From positions 33,277 through 97,276 of the forward strand of contig NZ_CABVPN010000031.1 of assembly GCF_902499115.1 (NCBI RefSeq): a stretch of DNA of 64,000 bases. The letters run 5' to 3'. Below, one piece after another: positions 17,688 to 25,660 of the stretch. Both the position numbers and the translations under genes were made by a program. Under the pieces are notes generated by a model. That model searched no databases and was not told the DNA's origin. It saw only the letters and a list, made by a program, of their open reading frames with translations. Within the stretch, counting starts at the first letter, position 1. Each line of letters opens with the position of its first letter. The stretch comes from Burkholderia diffusa (GTDB lineage Bacteria; Pseudomonadota; Gammaproteobacteria; Burkholderiales; Burkholderiaceae).

Positions 17688-18089
17688 CACCGGGCGCTCG
17701 ACGTGGCCACCGCGGTGGCCGAGTACCAGCAGCTGTCGCCGCTACTGCCGCCTGGCACGCTCGTGAGCTATCGCGTGACGGCCGCGCCCGTGGTTGACTT
17801 CACGGCGGGCTATCGCGGCGACCACTGGTCGCCATCGTGGGAGTCGTTCTTCTGCGACTGGCGCCGGGACTGGTTCAACGCGCGGATCGAGCCGCCGAGC
17901 TGGGTGCTGGGCGATGAGGTGATCGCCGCCGGAGCCAAGGGCATCCTGTTCTCGTCAACGCAGGCGGCCGGCGGCACGAACCTGGTCCTGTTCGTCGACC
18001 AACTGGACGCCGCCGATCGCCTGGAGGTCATCGATCCTGCGGGCGCCTTGCCGCGCGATCAGGCCTCGTGGGGCGAGTCACCGGCCTGA
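17667..18089 (+). pseudogene. RES domain protein (NAD+-degrading toxin family), N-terminally truncated
   Basis: From LDVATAVAEYQQ (17697) to the stop the frame matches the C-terminal two-thirds of a RES protein: SYRVTAAPVVDF, WESFFCDWRRDWFNARIEPPSWVLGDEVIAAGAKGILFSS, GGTNLVLFVDQLDAADRLEVIDP. RES proteins are usually the toxins of Xre-RES toxin-antitoxin modules and cleave NAD+. The N-terminal ~60 residues, including the conserved Arg of the active site, are missing: an in-frame stop lies at 17664 and repeat A replaces the expected upstream sequence. No antitoxin gene precedes it. It is almost certainly inactive. Confidence 0.75.
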
Positions 18090-18225
18090 CCGGCCGGCCG
18101 CGATCCCGGCGCCTGGCATTCCGGACCGCGGCGTGGCGCCACCTGAAGTCAACCGGCCGACGTCTGTCGCGTTATGGAGGGGGACGACGACGATTCGTCG
18201 TACCTTTTCTTTCCGGAGACATCGC

Positions 18226-18522
18226 ATGAAGAAGCTCACCGTCGCGCTGATTGCAACGATGTTCGCTACTGCTGCGCTCGCCCAGACGGCCACGCCGGCT
18301 GCGACCACCCCGTCGCATGCGGGGGCCGCCAATTCCGCATTGGCGCAGCCCGCCGGGGCCGCCGCGCCAGGCAGCAAGACCCGCAGCACGACGCACCGGG
18401 TCAACCACACCACACGCAGTACGACGCACCGGCTGGCCCCCGGCGGCAAAGTGCGCAAGGTCAGCGACAAGCGCAGTCGTATCGGTCACCGCATGACGGC
18501 ATCGGCCGGTACCGCGCAGTAA
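18226..18522 (+). CDS. small basic secreted protein
   Basis: A 98-residue protein with a clear signal peptide (MKKLTVALIATMFATAALAQ). The mature part is Ala/Thr/Pro-rich and then strongly basic, with the repeat RSTTHR occurring twice (TRSTTHRVNHTTRSTTHRL). Arg/His/Lys content suggests binding to an acidic partner or metal. The ATG at 18226 has CCGGAG six bases upstream, and an intrinsic terminator follows the stop closely, which supports a real monocistronic gene. I do not recognise a family. Confidence 0.7.
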   Translation: MKKLTVALIATMFATAALAQTATPAATTPSHAGAANSALAQPAGAAAPGSKTRSTTHRVNHTTRSTTHRLAPGGKVRKVSDKRSRIGHRMTASAGTAQ

Positions 18523-18552
18523 AGCGCGCCGAACGACGCTGAATCGGATCTC

Positions 18553-18575
18553 GCCCGGCTGCGGCCGGTTTTTTT
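18553..18575 (+). terminator. intrinsic terminator of the small secreted-protein gene
   Basis: CCGGC-TGCG-GCCGG followed directly by seven T residues, starting about 30 bases after the stop at 18522. This is a textbook intrinsic terminator on the plus strand. Confidence 0.82.
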
Positions 18576-18587
18576 GGGCGCGCCGTC

Positions 18588-18615
18588 AATGCCGCTAATT
18601 CTTATTAGCGGCATT
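18588..18615. terminator. perfect 12-bp stem-loop between convergent genes
   Basis: AATGCCGCTAAT and its complement flank a TCTT loop. It lies between the small secreted-protein gene (plus) and the lipase gene (minus, ending at 18652), just downstream of the latter. It could end transcription of the lipase operon; only a short T run follows on the plus strand. Confidence 0.55.
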
Positions 18616-18651
18616 ACATTTTTGACGACAGTCGAGCCGAACTTCAATGCA

Positions 18652-19662
18652 TCACTTCTCCTGGGTGTTGGGGGGCGGGGGCATATGGATGTCGCCCAAA
18701 CCCAGCCCCAGAAGGAAGATGTATCCGAGGATGTGCTGAAATCCGGCCTGCATAAAGAAGTCCGTAATGTTGCCTACAACCGTCCCGTCAAGCTTGATTT
18801 GCTGGGAGCCGTAGTTCCCCCACTGTCTGTAATTCAGGGGGGTTGCCGTAACAATTATCGCGTCGATAAGTTCCTTGATGACGTCCGAGGGCGGGGCTAC
18901 CGAACCATATATCGTTTTCACGGCACCGATGGTGTCTGCGTTCCATGCCATCGGCACGATGTCGCACGTATTCCACACGCGTATCGCGTTGGCTTTCATT
19001 TGCTCGTCGAAGTAACCGGCAAACATATCGTTACCCGCCGTCGGGGCGGCAAATGTCTGGCAAGTGTATTTAAACGTCTGCGCCTGTAGGTAACGTGCGT
19101 TCTTCAGATACAAGACCAGTCCGGATGCCAGGGCCCCGCCCAGGCTGTGCCCGATAACATTGATCGTGCTCGAGGCTCGCACCGTCTTGAGAAAGTCGAC
19201 GAGCATCACGCCGTTTGCGTCTGTAGTCAGGATAACTGACGACAATCCGATATCCGTTCCAACCGATATGCCCGCCGTGCTGTCACACGAGGGCACGTAC
19301 TTCTGGAATGACACGAGGGTTTCGTACAGGTTGTCCTCCAGAATGTCCTGGGGAGACTGGAAATCAGTGCCACTGGTCACCACTGAATATTGATCAGTGA
19401 CGTTCGATTTCAGTACGACAGTGATGTTGGCCGCATAGCCATCCGAATCGGCGTCCCGAAGCACGGCGGGCCCCCAGACGATACTGAACTGTTTGTCCTG
19501 AGTCATCTTGGAATTGCTCAGGCCATTCCTGATGTTCTGACTGACCTGTGCTGCAGTTGGATTCGGGATTTGCTTTCCCGACGTATAGTCGGTGGCCGAA
19601 TAGTTGACAATGTAGGCTAACGTGAGATTGATCTGCGCTTGCTCGAGACTGGCATTCGACAT
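18652..19662 (-). CDS. class 3 lipase-like alpha/beta hydrolase
   Basis: A 336-residue protein with the lipase nucleophile motif INVIGHSLGGALASGLVLYL (about residues 170-189) typical of fungal class 3 lipases. Preceding elements include SVVTSGTDFQSPQD, likely the oxyanion-loop region. A candidate catalytic Asp is in NTCDIVPMAW and a candidate His in FQHILGY near the C-terminus. There is no Sec signal. The start at 19662 has GGAGAC eight bases upstream. It follows an unknown gene on the same strand by ~50 bases. Base composition is visibly less GC-rich than in flanking genes, pointing to acquisition. A secreted effector role is possible but not shown. Confidence 0.82.
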   Translation of the reverse strand: MSNASLEQAQINLTLAYIVNYSATDYTSGKQIPNPTAAQVSQNIRNGLSNSKMTQDKQFSIVWGPAVLRDADSDGYAANITVVLKSNVTDQYSVVTSGTDFQSPQDILEDNLYETLVSFQKYVPSCDSTAGISVGTDIGLSSVILTTDANGVMLVDFLKTVRASSTINVIGHSLGGALASGLVLYLKNARYLQAQTFKYTCQTFAAPTAGNDMFAGYFDEQMKANAIRVWNTCDIVPMAWNADTIGAVKTIYGSVAPPSDVIKELIDAIIVTATPLNYRQWGNYGSQQIKLDGTVVGNITDFFMQAGFQHILGYIFLLGLGLGDIHMPPPPNTQEK

Positions 19663-19710
19663 GATTGATCGTCTCCAGATGAATTGAAAATTCCACTTTC
19701 CGTGCGGCAA

Positions 19711-20126
19711 TTACGCCGACGGCATCCACTGGCTGATCGACGGCTCCGGCCTCCCGTCAGCAGCGTAGATCAGCTCGTCATTAAGGGCATACACGTTTCG
19801 GTCCAGGCTCACGGTGAGCCTGCCCGATGCGGCGCCTTGCGTCGACCCCAGTGGTACGTGAACCCCAGGATGGTGATGGTCTGGTAGAGGCTGTAGCAGC
19901 TGATATACATTTTCACGGAGTTCGGGTCGACCATTTCGGTTTCCTCGTCGGCTTTGCCACATGCAGTCAGATTCAGTGTCGCGATTTCCACGCCGCTAGC
20001 GAAAAATCCATGATTCAGCATCACGAATGGTGAACCGCCCCCCTGGTTTTTGACGACCGGGCCCGAAACGCTGCATAAGCTACATAACTGCGAGAAGTGC
20101 GCAGTGAAAACCGTCTCATTTGACAA
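19711..20126 (-). pseudogene. unknown protein upstream of the lipase, apparent frameshift
   Basis: The frame from about 20126 encodes SPFVMLNHGFFASGVEIATLNLTACGKADEETEMVDPNSVKMYISCYSLYQTITILGFTYHWG and then stops quickly. The next frame continues smoothly as STQGAASGRLTVSLDRNVYALNDELIYAADGRPEPSISQWMPSA to a stop at 19711. The switch is at a TGGGGTC run near 19852, so one missing G would restore a ~139-residue protein. The start is a TTG with no good ribosome-binding site and is uncertain. Its place directly before the lipase suggests a partner, for example an immunity or accessory protein. I recognise no family. Confidence 0.5.
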
Positions 20127-20961
20127 TGTTATTCAGGTATAGTGCATACTGGCATCCTCTTCCTGTTTTCTTCCAGCATTCTTTGTCCGTCTTCAACAGT
20201 AGACCACCAGGATTTAATCGCCACCTGTATTCTTTGACAGGAAGCGCCAATTCAACCAATCGCGCCATCGCGAACATTGAACAATCCGCTCGACCATTTC
20301 CCCGACATAAAAATCACTGAATGCATTTCGTAATTCATGAGCTCAGCCCATAATTCCCTGTTTATTGAAAACGATTTCAAGCGATGCATCCTTGGCTTCA
20401 GAGGATGCATTACGAGAAAGTGGGGCGGCGATAATTTGCATGTGCGCGAGGTACGGTTCAAATATCGAGCACACCTGCAGTCCGGCACCTTGATTTGAGC
20501 TGTTCCGCGAGTCCGGTTCCGGCCAGCGGGACTTGCGGGCAATGCACCCGTTGGCGTAGAGAAAATTAAAGTTGTCACCGGCCGCCGCGTTGCGAAGTAC
20601 ACTGTCAACTGTCGCGCAGCCTATTTCGGTGAGGGTGGTTGCAGTCCGCGCGTTGCCCAGCCCGCGAGCTTCGGCTCACGACCGTACTGTTGTGAGAAAA
20701 ACGCTTGTGCGCAACCTGAGTTTGAGCGGGCAATCGGAGCGTAGTGGTAAGGTTCCTTTTCGTGCCATGGTCTTTCCCGGAAATACGGGCTTCGATGCCC
20801 CATTCCAGCAGGCCTGTCGCCACCTCGCCCCCCGCGTCTTCCAGTACTGCCGGAATCGCCCCCGTGATCCGATCACGATGTCGGGAAGACGGTCCATTGA
20901 ATCCCCACCCGTACACTTCACGATAGACCCTGGAGCGCACTCTCGGGTCAAGGCCTACGGC
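20127..20961. other. long non-coding region containing repeat D
   Basis: More than 800 bases without a supported gene. The first ~430 bases are AT-richer than the surroundings, like the lipase module. Repeat D (20561-20735) follows, and the region ends at the 3' end of the doxX gene. Frames on both strands here lack family features. Confidence 0.45.
20561..20735 (+). repeat. repeat D, transposon-end-like
   Basis: Bases 20561-20610 align without gaps to 25361-25410 (repeat C), with about 36 of 50 identical by eye, including TTGCGAAG and TGTCAAC. A second shared block, GAGTTTGAGCGGGCAATC at 20718-20735, matches GAGTTTGAATGGGTAATC at 25466-25483. The core AAAGTTGTCAC also resembles the AAACTCGTCAC and AAAGTCGTCA cores of repeats B and A in the same orientation. 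Confidence 0.6.
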
Positions 20962-21444
20962 TCACTTTTCTGCTGAAGTCCGCTGCAGCCAGCGCGTGCG
21001 CACCATATGATCAATCGATAACCATCCGGCGCCGCGACATAACAGCACGAACAGCATCGCCGCCCATTGAATGTGTATGGGCCACGCCTGCGGATAGACA
21101 AAAATTTCAATCACCGAGGTCATCCCGAGCAGGACCAGCGCGGCGGGCCGGACTGCCAGGCCGACTACAAGCAGCACCGGCATGCTCAGTTCGATCGAGA
21201 CAGCCATGTATGCGGCGATTTCGGGCGGCAGCACCGGCAACCGGTATTCTTCCGAAAAGAGTTGCAGTGCCGCGTCCCAGTTCGCGAGCTTGGTCATCGC
21301 CGAGTTCCAGAAGACGGACGCCACCGCGATCCGCAGCGGAATGGCGAGCAGCCAGTAAGGAACACGCTCGAGCGTCTGCGCGACGTGCAGCAGCGCGTCG
21401 CCCGCGCTCGCCCGGGTATGGGCGGTTTGGGACAGGCGAGTCAT
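20962..21444 (-). CDS. DoxX family membrane protein of the bufferin operon
   Basis: A 160-residue protein with four predicted membrane helices: WLLAIPLRIAVASVFWNSAMTKL, MAVSIELSMPVLLVVGLAV, ALVLLGMTSVIEIFV and WAAMLFVLLCRGAGWLSID. This is the DoxX/DoxD quinone-oxidoreductase-like fold. It overlaps the bufC stop by four bases (ATGA). DoxX proteins commonly close bufferin-type operons; a role in supplying electrons to the modification or handling of the copper peptide is inferred, not shown. Confidence 0.85.
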   Translation of the reverse strand: MTRLSQTAHTRASAGDALLHVAQTLERVPYWLLAIPLRIAVASVFWNSAMTKLANWDAALQLFSEEYRLPVLPPEIAAYMAVSIELSMPVLLVVGLAVRPAALVLLGMTSVIEIFVYPQAWPIHIQWAAMLFVLLCRGAGWLSIDHMVRTRWLQRTSAEK

Positions 21445-22265
21445 GTCCGTGAGCCTCCGTCGAACGAGCAGTCGTTCGCCGACCGCGACGCTTCAGCAAA
21501 ACATCCGCGTGCAAGACAGGTTGCGAGCAGTGCGTATCCGTGCGCTTCGGGAGCTTTCGCGAGTGCGACGCTCACCGCCTCGCCTGCAAAAAGCGCCGTG
21601 GCGATCTGCCATTCGGCGACACTCAAGCGGAGCGTCTCCACATCTTCGGCCGTGCGCTGCACGAGCAGGTGGGCGGGCGCGTCGTCGAGCCGGATCTCGC
21701 GTAAGGCCGAATCGTCGTTCTCGAGCACTGCGCGCCAGATCGCGTCGGCGGGAGAGTTGCAGCACAGCAGCCGCGCAGCTGGATGGGGCCGCAGCCGCAA
21801 CTCGCCCAGCGCGACGTCGTCGAGTCGTGCCAGGCGGGCAAGATCGAGTATCGGATCGTCCGGTGCGTGAAGCACGAGATTGACCTGCCATTCGAGGCGT
21901 GCGACGTCGCCGAGGTACGGCAGCGACGCGGTCTGCGGCATTTGCGCGAGGAAGTCGGGAAACTGCGCACCGTATTCGTCCAGCCACGCGCGATGCGGCG
22001 GCGCCGTGCTGCAGAACCGGCGCGCGGCATCGTCGAAGAATTCGGGGCCGACCAGACGCTGCACAGCCGGAAAGCTCAGGCGCAGCGCATTGGCCAGCAC
22101 GCTCATCGCCGTGTTCCGGTAGACGTTCAATCGCGCGCGTGGCTCCAGCCCATCGCCGAGCACCATGGCTGCAACGTCGTCATTCGCATCGTGATCGGCA
22201 TCGCACAGCAGGTTGCGGCTGAAAGCCTGTTGCACGTCAGCAAGCGAATGCGTTTGCGGTTTCAT
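21441..22265 (-). CDS. bufC: DUF2063 family RiPP-partner protein (BufC/HvfC-like)
   Basis: A 274-residue protein of the DUF2063 family, opening LADVQQAFSRNLL and continuing RLNVYRNTAMSVLANALRLSFPAVQRLVGPEFFDDAARRF, which is the family's N-terminal domain. Such proteins act with a DUF692 (MNIO) enzyme on a small Cys-containing precursor. ATG at 22265 has GGGAGG eight bases upstream and overlaps the end of bufB by 29 bases, so the pair is translationally linked. It is expected to recruit the precursor to BufB. Confidence 0.88.
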   Translation of the reverse strand: MKPQTHSLADVQQAFSRNLLCDADHDANDDVAAMVLGDGLEPRARLNVYRNTAMSVLANALRLSFPAVQRLVGPEFFDDAARRFCSTAPPHRAWLDEYGAQFPDFLAQMPQTASLPYLGDVARLEWQVNLVLHAPDDPILDLARLARLDDVALGELRLRPHPAARLLCCNSPADAIWRAVLENDDSALREIRLDDAPAHLLVQRTAEDVETLRLSVAEWQIATALFAGEAVSVALAKAPEAHGYALLATCLARGCFAEASRSANDCSFDGGSRT

Positions 22266-23124
22266 TTCGAATCGCCTCCCGTACGGCATCCGCGATGGCC
22301 GCTTCCTGAATCAGAACCTCGAGCGTGGGCACGTCGTTGTCCCATTCGATCAGCGTCGGCACCGGGCCAAAACGCCGTAGCGCCGCTTCATAGAGTGTCC
22401 ACACCGGGGGCGCGACGCGCGAGCCATGATCGTCGATGCGCAGTGTTCGGCCGTTCTCGAGTTGCATCGTGCTATGGCCGGCGAGATGGATTTCGCCGAT
22501 CGCCGCCGGCGGCAGCGTAGCGAGATAGGTATGCGGATCCCAGCCATGATTGCAAGCGCTGACGAAAATGTTGTTCACGTCGCAAAGCAGGCCGCATCCC
22601 GTGCGCCGCGCGATTTCCGAAAGAATTTCCCACTCTGGAATGGTCGAGTGGACGTAGCGCAAATAGGTGGACGGGTTCTCCACCAGAATCTGCCGCCCGA
22701 GCACGGTCTGCACCTGGTCCACATGCCGGCATACGACCTCCAGTGCCTCCTCGGTCATCGGCAAGGGCAGCAGGTCCGCCAAATAGGTTCCGCCCACCGC
22801 GCTCCACGACATATGCTCGGAAACCAGGTCGGGCTCGAAACGCAGCACCGCTGCACGCACCCGTGCGAGATGCACGGCGTCCAGCCCGTCCGCGCTGCCG
22901 AGGGACAATCCCACGCCATGCAGCGACAGCGGGTAATCGCGACGAATCGCATCCAGACATCGCGACACCGTGCCGCCGCCCAGGTAGTTCTCGGTGTGCA
23001 CCTCGAACCATGCGACAGCCGGCCGCTCGTCAATGACCGTCCGATGGTGCCGGAAGCGCAACCCGACGCCCGCCCGGGCCGGAATCGGGCGCTGCGCCGG
23101 GCGATGCGGCGCGGATACGCTCAT
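22237..23124 (-). CDS. bufB: DUF692 multinuclear non-heme iron oxidase (BufB/MbnB-like)
   Basis: A 295-residue TIM-barrel protein of the MNIO (DUF692) family. Metal-ligand motifs are visible in order: FEVHTENYLGGG, LSLHGVGLSLGS, VSEHMSWS, ILVENPSTYL, LCDVNNIFVSACNHG, IGEIHLAGHS and LIEWDNDVP. By analogy with MbnB and characterised bufferin enzymes it should oxidise precursor cysteines to thiooxazole- or oxazolone-type copper ligands using a di/tri-iron centre and oxygen. It begins 15 bases after the bufA stop and overlaps bufC. Confidence 0.92.
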   Translation of the reverse strand: MSVSAPHRPAQRPIPARAGVGLRFRHHRTVIDERPAVAWFEVHTENYLGGGTVSRCLDAIRRDYPLSLHGVGLSLGSADGLDAVHLARVRAAVLRFEPDLVSEHMSWSAVGGTYLADLLPLPMTEEALEVVCRHVDQVQTVLGRQILVENPSTYLRYVHSTIPEWEILSEIARRTGCGLLCDVNNIFVSACNHGWDPHTYLATLPPAAIGEIHLAGHSTMQLENGRTLRIDDHGSRVAPPVWTLYEAALRRFGPVPTLIEWDNDVPTLEVLIQEAAIADAVREAIRNETANAFAC

Positions 23125-23138
23125 GATGGGGCGGCCCG

Positions 23139-23459
23139 TCAACCGGCCTTGAGCTTGCCGCCGGCGATCTTGCCGCAATCGCCGGACGGCAACAGCACGA
23201 ACGACTTCGAATCACGAGCCTGCGTGGCCTGCCCCGCGCACGAATGTGCGCCCTCGGCGCAGTCGTTCTTGGCGACCGCGTTCACGCCATAGCATTTTTC
23301 CAGATGGTTCTGCGCCATCTTCGCCATGTTGTCCTTGACGACCTGGGGCATATTGCTCATATCCTTCATACCCTGCGCCTGTCCCGGAGCGGCTTGCATG
23401 GCAAGCGCAAGTCCGATCGCGGCTGACAGGGAGGAAACGGCTAAGGCGGATTTGCTCAT
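23139..23459 (-). CDS. bufA: bufferin precursor (BufA-like, DUF2282 type)
   Basis: A 106-residue secreted peptide. A signal peptide ends near QAAPGQAQ, and the mature part carries exactly four cysteines at 56, 67, 74 and 95 in KCYGVN, NDCAEG, HSCAGQ and SGDCGK. This four-Cys layout fits the BufA1/DUF2282 group, whose cysteines are modified by BufB to bind copper. AGGAG precedes the ATG at 23459. The gene heads the operon bufA-bufB-bufC-doxX and lies ~54 bases downstream of a SigF-like promoter. Confidence 0.88.
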   Translation of the reverse strand: MSKSALAVSSLSAAIGLALAMQAAPGQAQGMKDMSNMPQVVKDNMAKMAQNHLEKCYGVNAVAKNDCAEGAHSCAGQATQARDSKSFVLLPSGDCGKIAGGKLKAG

Positions 23460-23512
23460 GGTGTCTTCTCCTGAAGATCGGGGGATCGCCGGTGCGCGAC
23501 CTTGTCAGAAAA

Positions 23513-23538
23513 TTCGCTCCGCGGCGACTAAAGGTTAC
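23513..23538 (-). promoter_or_regulatory. ECF sigma (SigF-type) promoter of the bufferin operon
   Basis: On the minus strand GTAACC (23538-23533) is followed after exactly 16 bases by CGAA (23516-23513), ~54 bases before the bufA start. The form GTAACC-N16-CGAA agrees, from memory, with the promoter described for Caulobacter SigF, the regulator of homologous metal-stress genes. The cognate sigma/NrsF pair is encoded divergently, immediately next door. Confidence 0.75.
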
Positions 23539-23591
23539 GCAGCTCGCCGGAAAATTTTCTGCGCCGGACCTTGTAGCGGGATACCTTGGAA

Positions 23592-24242
23592 ATGACCGAC
23601 GACGAAAGCCATCGTGCAAAGCGTATCCGTCTGGTCCGGCCGGCAGCCGGGCCCGAGGCAGGTAGCGGACGGACGGCGATTCGGGAGGACGGATCGCCCG
23701 ACTGGTCGATGCTGATGGCGTGCGCACAGATCGGCGACCGGGACGCCTACCGCCGGCTGCTCGAGAGCGTCACCCCGTACTTGAGGCGACTTGCTGCACG
23801 CCACGGCGTCCACCCCGATGCCATCGAGGATGTGGTGCAGGACATACTGATCACCCTTCATCAAGTGCGCCACACCTACGCGCCCGCGCGGCCATTCGGG
23901 CCGTGGCTGGTATCGATAGCGAGTCGCCGCATCGTTGACGCGCTGCGTCGCCAGGGCCGTGCGGCATCACGCGAGATGTCGCTCGACCCCGACCACGAAA
24001 CCTTGGCCGGCGACGGAGCGAATCTTATGGAGGAGGCAGCCGATGCGCGGGTGCTGCGCGACGCGCTTGCCCGGTTACCCCAGGGCCAGCGCGACGCGAT
24101 CCGGATGCTCAAACTCGAGGAAATGTCGTTGAAGGAAGCGGCCGTCGCGAGCGGCATGACGGTTGCCGCCCTGAAGGTCGCGGTCCATCGCGGGATCAAG
24201 GCATTACGTAAATTGCTGGCGAGAAAAGGGACAGCTGAATGA
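23592..24242 (+). CDS. ECF sigma factor (SigF-like) controlling the bufferin operon
   Basis: A 216-residue ECF sigma factor. Region 2 is AYRRLLESVTPYLRRLAARHGVHPDAIEDVVQDILITLHQVRHTYAPARPFGPWLVSIASRRIVDALRRQGR (about residues 50-125). Region 4 is ALARLPQGQRDAIRMLKLEEMSLKEAAVASGMTVAALKVAVHRGIKALRKLL. The PFGPWL motif is typical of the NrsF-controlled group. ATG at 23592 is used here; a TTG six bases upstream is possible. Its stop overlaps the nrsF start (ATGA). It should be held inactive by NrsF and released by metal or oxidative stress. Confidence 0.92.
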   Translation: MTDDESHRAKRIRLVRPAAGPEAGSGRTAIREDGSPDWSMLMACAQIGDRDAYRRLLESVTPYLRRLAARHGVHPDAIEDVVQDILITLHQVRHTYAPARPFGPWLVSIASRRIVDALRRQGRAASREMSLDPDHETLAGDGANLMEEAADARVLRDALARLPQGQRDAIRMLKLEEMSLKEAAVASGMTVAALKVAVHRGIKALRKLLARKGTAE

Positions 24243-24898
24243 AACGGCCGACCTCCGAACTGATCGAATCGCTGGTAGCGGACAGCACGCCGGTCCGCCC
24301 GCTGCGCCGGCCGCTGTGGCGGGCAACCGGCTGGCTGACGTTCGCGGCGCTGCTGCTCTTTGCCATTGCCGTCGCGCACGGCTTGCGGCCGGATCTGTCG
24401 TTGAAGCTGCACGAGCGAGCGTTCGTCACCGGCATCGCAGCGGCGGCGGCAACAGGAATTCTGGCCGCCATCGGCGCGTTCATCGCGAGCGTGCCGGGGC
24501 GCTCGCTGCGATGGCTTCTGTTGCCGTCGCCGGCTCTGTTCGTCTGGATCTCGACGATCGGCTACGGTTGCCTGACGAATTGGGTCGAAATCGGCCCCGA
24601 CGGCCTGTCGCCGGGCGAAACAGCCCGCTGTTTTGCGACGCTCGTGCTCACCGGTGTGCCGCTTTCGTTGACGCTGCTGATCATGCTGCGCCATGCCGCA
24701 CGTCTCGCGCCGGTGCCTGTGGTCATGGCGGGAAGCGTTGCCGTCTCCGCGATGACGGCGGTCGCGCTATCGCTCTATCATCCGCTCGACGCCACGATGA
24801 TGATTCTCGCGTGGAACGTCGGACTGACAATTGTCCTGCTGATCGCAAGTGCGTCGTACGGTGCGCGGTTGCTCCGTTGGGTCGGGGCGGGGGTGTGA
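24239..24898 (+). CDS. nrsF: NrsF (DUF1109) family anti-sigma factor
   Basis: A 219-residue inner-membrane protein with six predicted helices (for example WLTFAALLLFAIAVAH, AFVTGIAAAAATGILAAIGAFIA, ALFVWISTIGYG, VTLIMLRH region and VGLTIVLLIASASYG). It has only two cysteines, at 111 (GYGCLTNW) and 131 (TARCFAT), matching the pair of conserved cysteines considered important for metal sensing in Caulobacter NrsF. It overlaps the sigma gene by four bases. It would sequester the sigma factor at the membrane until copper, cadmium or chromate stress. Confidence 0.9.
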   Translation: MKRPTSELIESLVADSTPVRPLRRPLWRATGWLTFAALLLFAIAVAHGLRPDLSLKLHERAFVTGIAAAAATGILAAIGAFIASVPGRSLRWLLLPSPALFVWISTIGYGCLTNWVEIGPDGLSPGETARCFATLVLTGVPLSLTLLIMLRHAARLAPVPVVMAGSVAVSAMTAVALSLYHPLDATMMILAWNVGLTIVLLIASASYGARLLRWVGAGV

Positions 24899-25660
24899 CC
24901 GACGGATGAGGTTTGGCCTGCTTTCACGCGACGCCTAAATGTTCGCGAAGCTTCTCACTAAACGTGGCGAGGCCGATCGGATGGAGAACTGAAAGATTAC
25001 GAGCGAATTAACCTGACAAACAAGAAAGCATCACGTAATCAACATTACGAATTGCATGCGCAACTCATTGATTGCAAACGAGAATTGTTTTTGTTAGCAT
25101 CCACAAACGAAAATAGATCTCATTGCCATATATGACAAAAACTGCAATCAGGGAGACCTTCCGTTCGAGCACACAGGTTTTGCGCTCGATACGTCAACCA
25201 CCCTCGTAACCTTCGCGTCGGTTCGGACTTCGCCGCTCGCTGATCGGCCCGCCGTAGACCAAAGCAAATTTGTCACCATTTGCGAAGTAAAAGTGTCACT
25301 TTACCGGCCGACACCGACGCGGAATCGGAAAACTTTCGCAAATTCATGGGCTTGAGTGTCGCGCAATAAAGTCGTCACTGGCCCCGGCGTTGCGAAGACA
25401 GATGTCAACCCACCCGGGACGCCCTCGCACCGCCGGCAGTCGCGGTTACACGTTCCGCGGAGCCCGAGTTTGAATGGGTAATCACACTATCGTGATAACA
25501 AGGCTTATCTCTCCATCTCTATCGAATCGTTGATAGCATGCGTGGTGTTGTCGGCACTGAAACTCGACGCCCTCGAACCTTGCTACGATAGGTTCACGAC
25601 ATCGGCCGCGACACAACGTGCGTGCGACCTGCCGATCAGAACACCTGCCCATTTCATCGG
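24899..25660. other. long non-coding region containing repeat C
   Basis: About 760 bases between nrsF and gajB. The first part is AT-richer. On the minus strand 24989-24924 encodes a stop-flanked fragment (VLHPIGLATFSEKLREHLGVA) that may be a remnant of an unidentified gene. Repeat C occupies 25262-25483. No intact gene is visible. Confidence 0.45.
25262..25483 (+). repeat. repeat C, transposon-end-like, left flank of Gabija module
   Basis: The block contains several GTCA-type motifs. AAGCAAATTTGTCA at 25262-25275 is an inverted copy (13 of 14) of TGACGAATTTGCTT at 29101-29114 in repeat B, and TGTCACTTTACC near 25293 is related to the complement of GGCGAAGTGACA in repeat B. Bases 25361-25410 and 25466-25483 match repeat D. 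gajB ends 178 bases further on. Confidence 0.6.

Noticed and set aside
23592..24898. Transposase or phage origin of the sigma/anti-sigma pair
   Set aside because: Clear ECF sigma regions and an NrsF membrane topology, with a matching promoter upstream of bufA.
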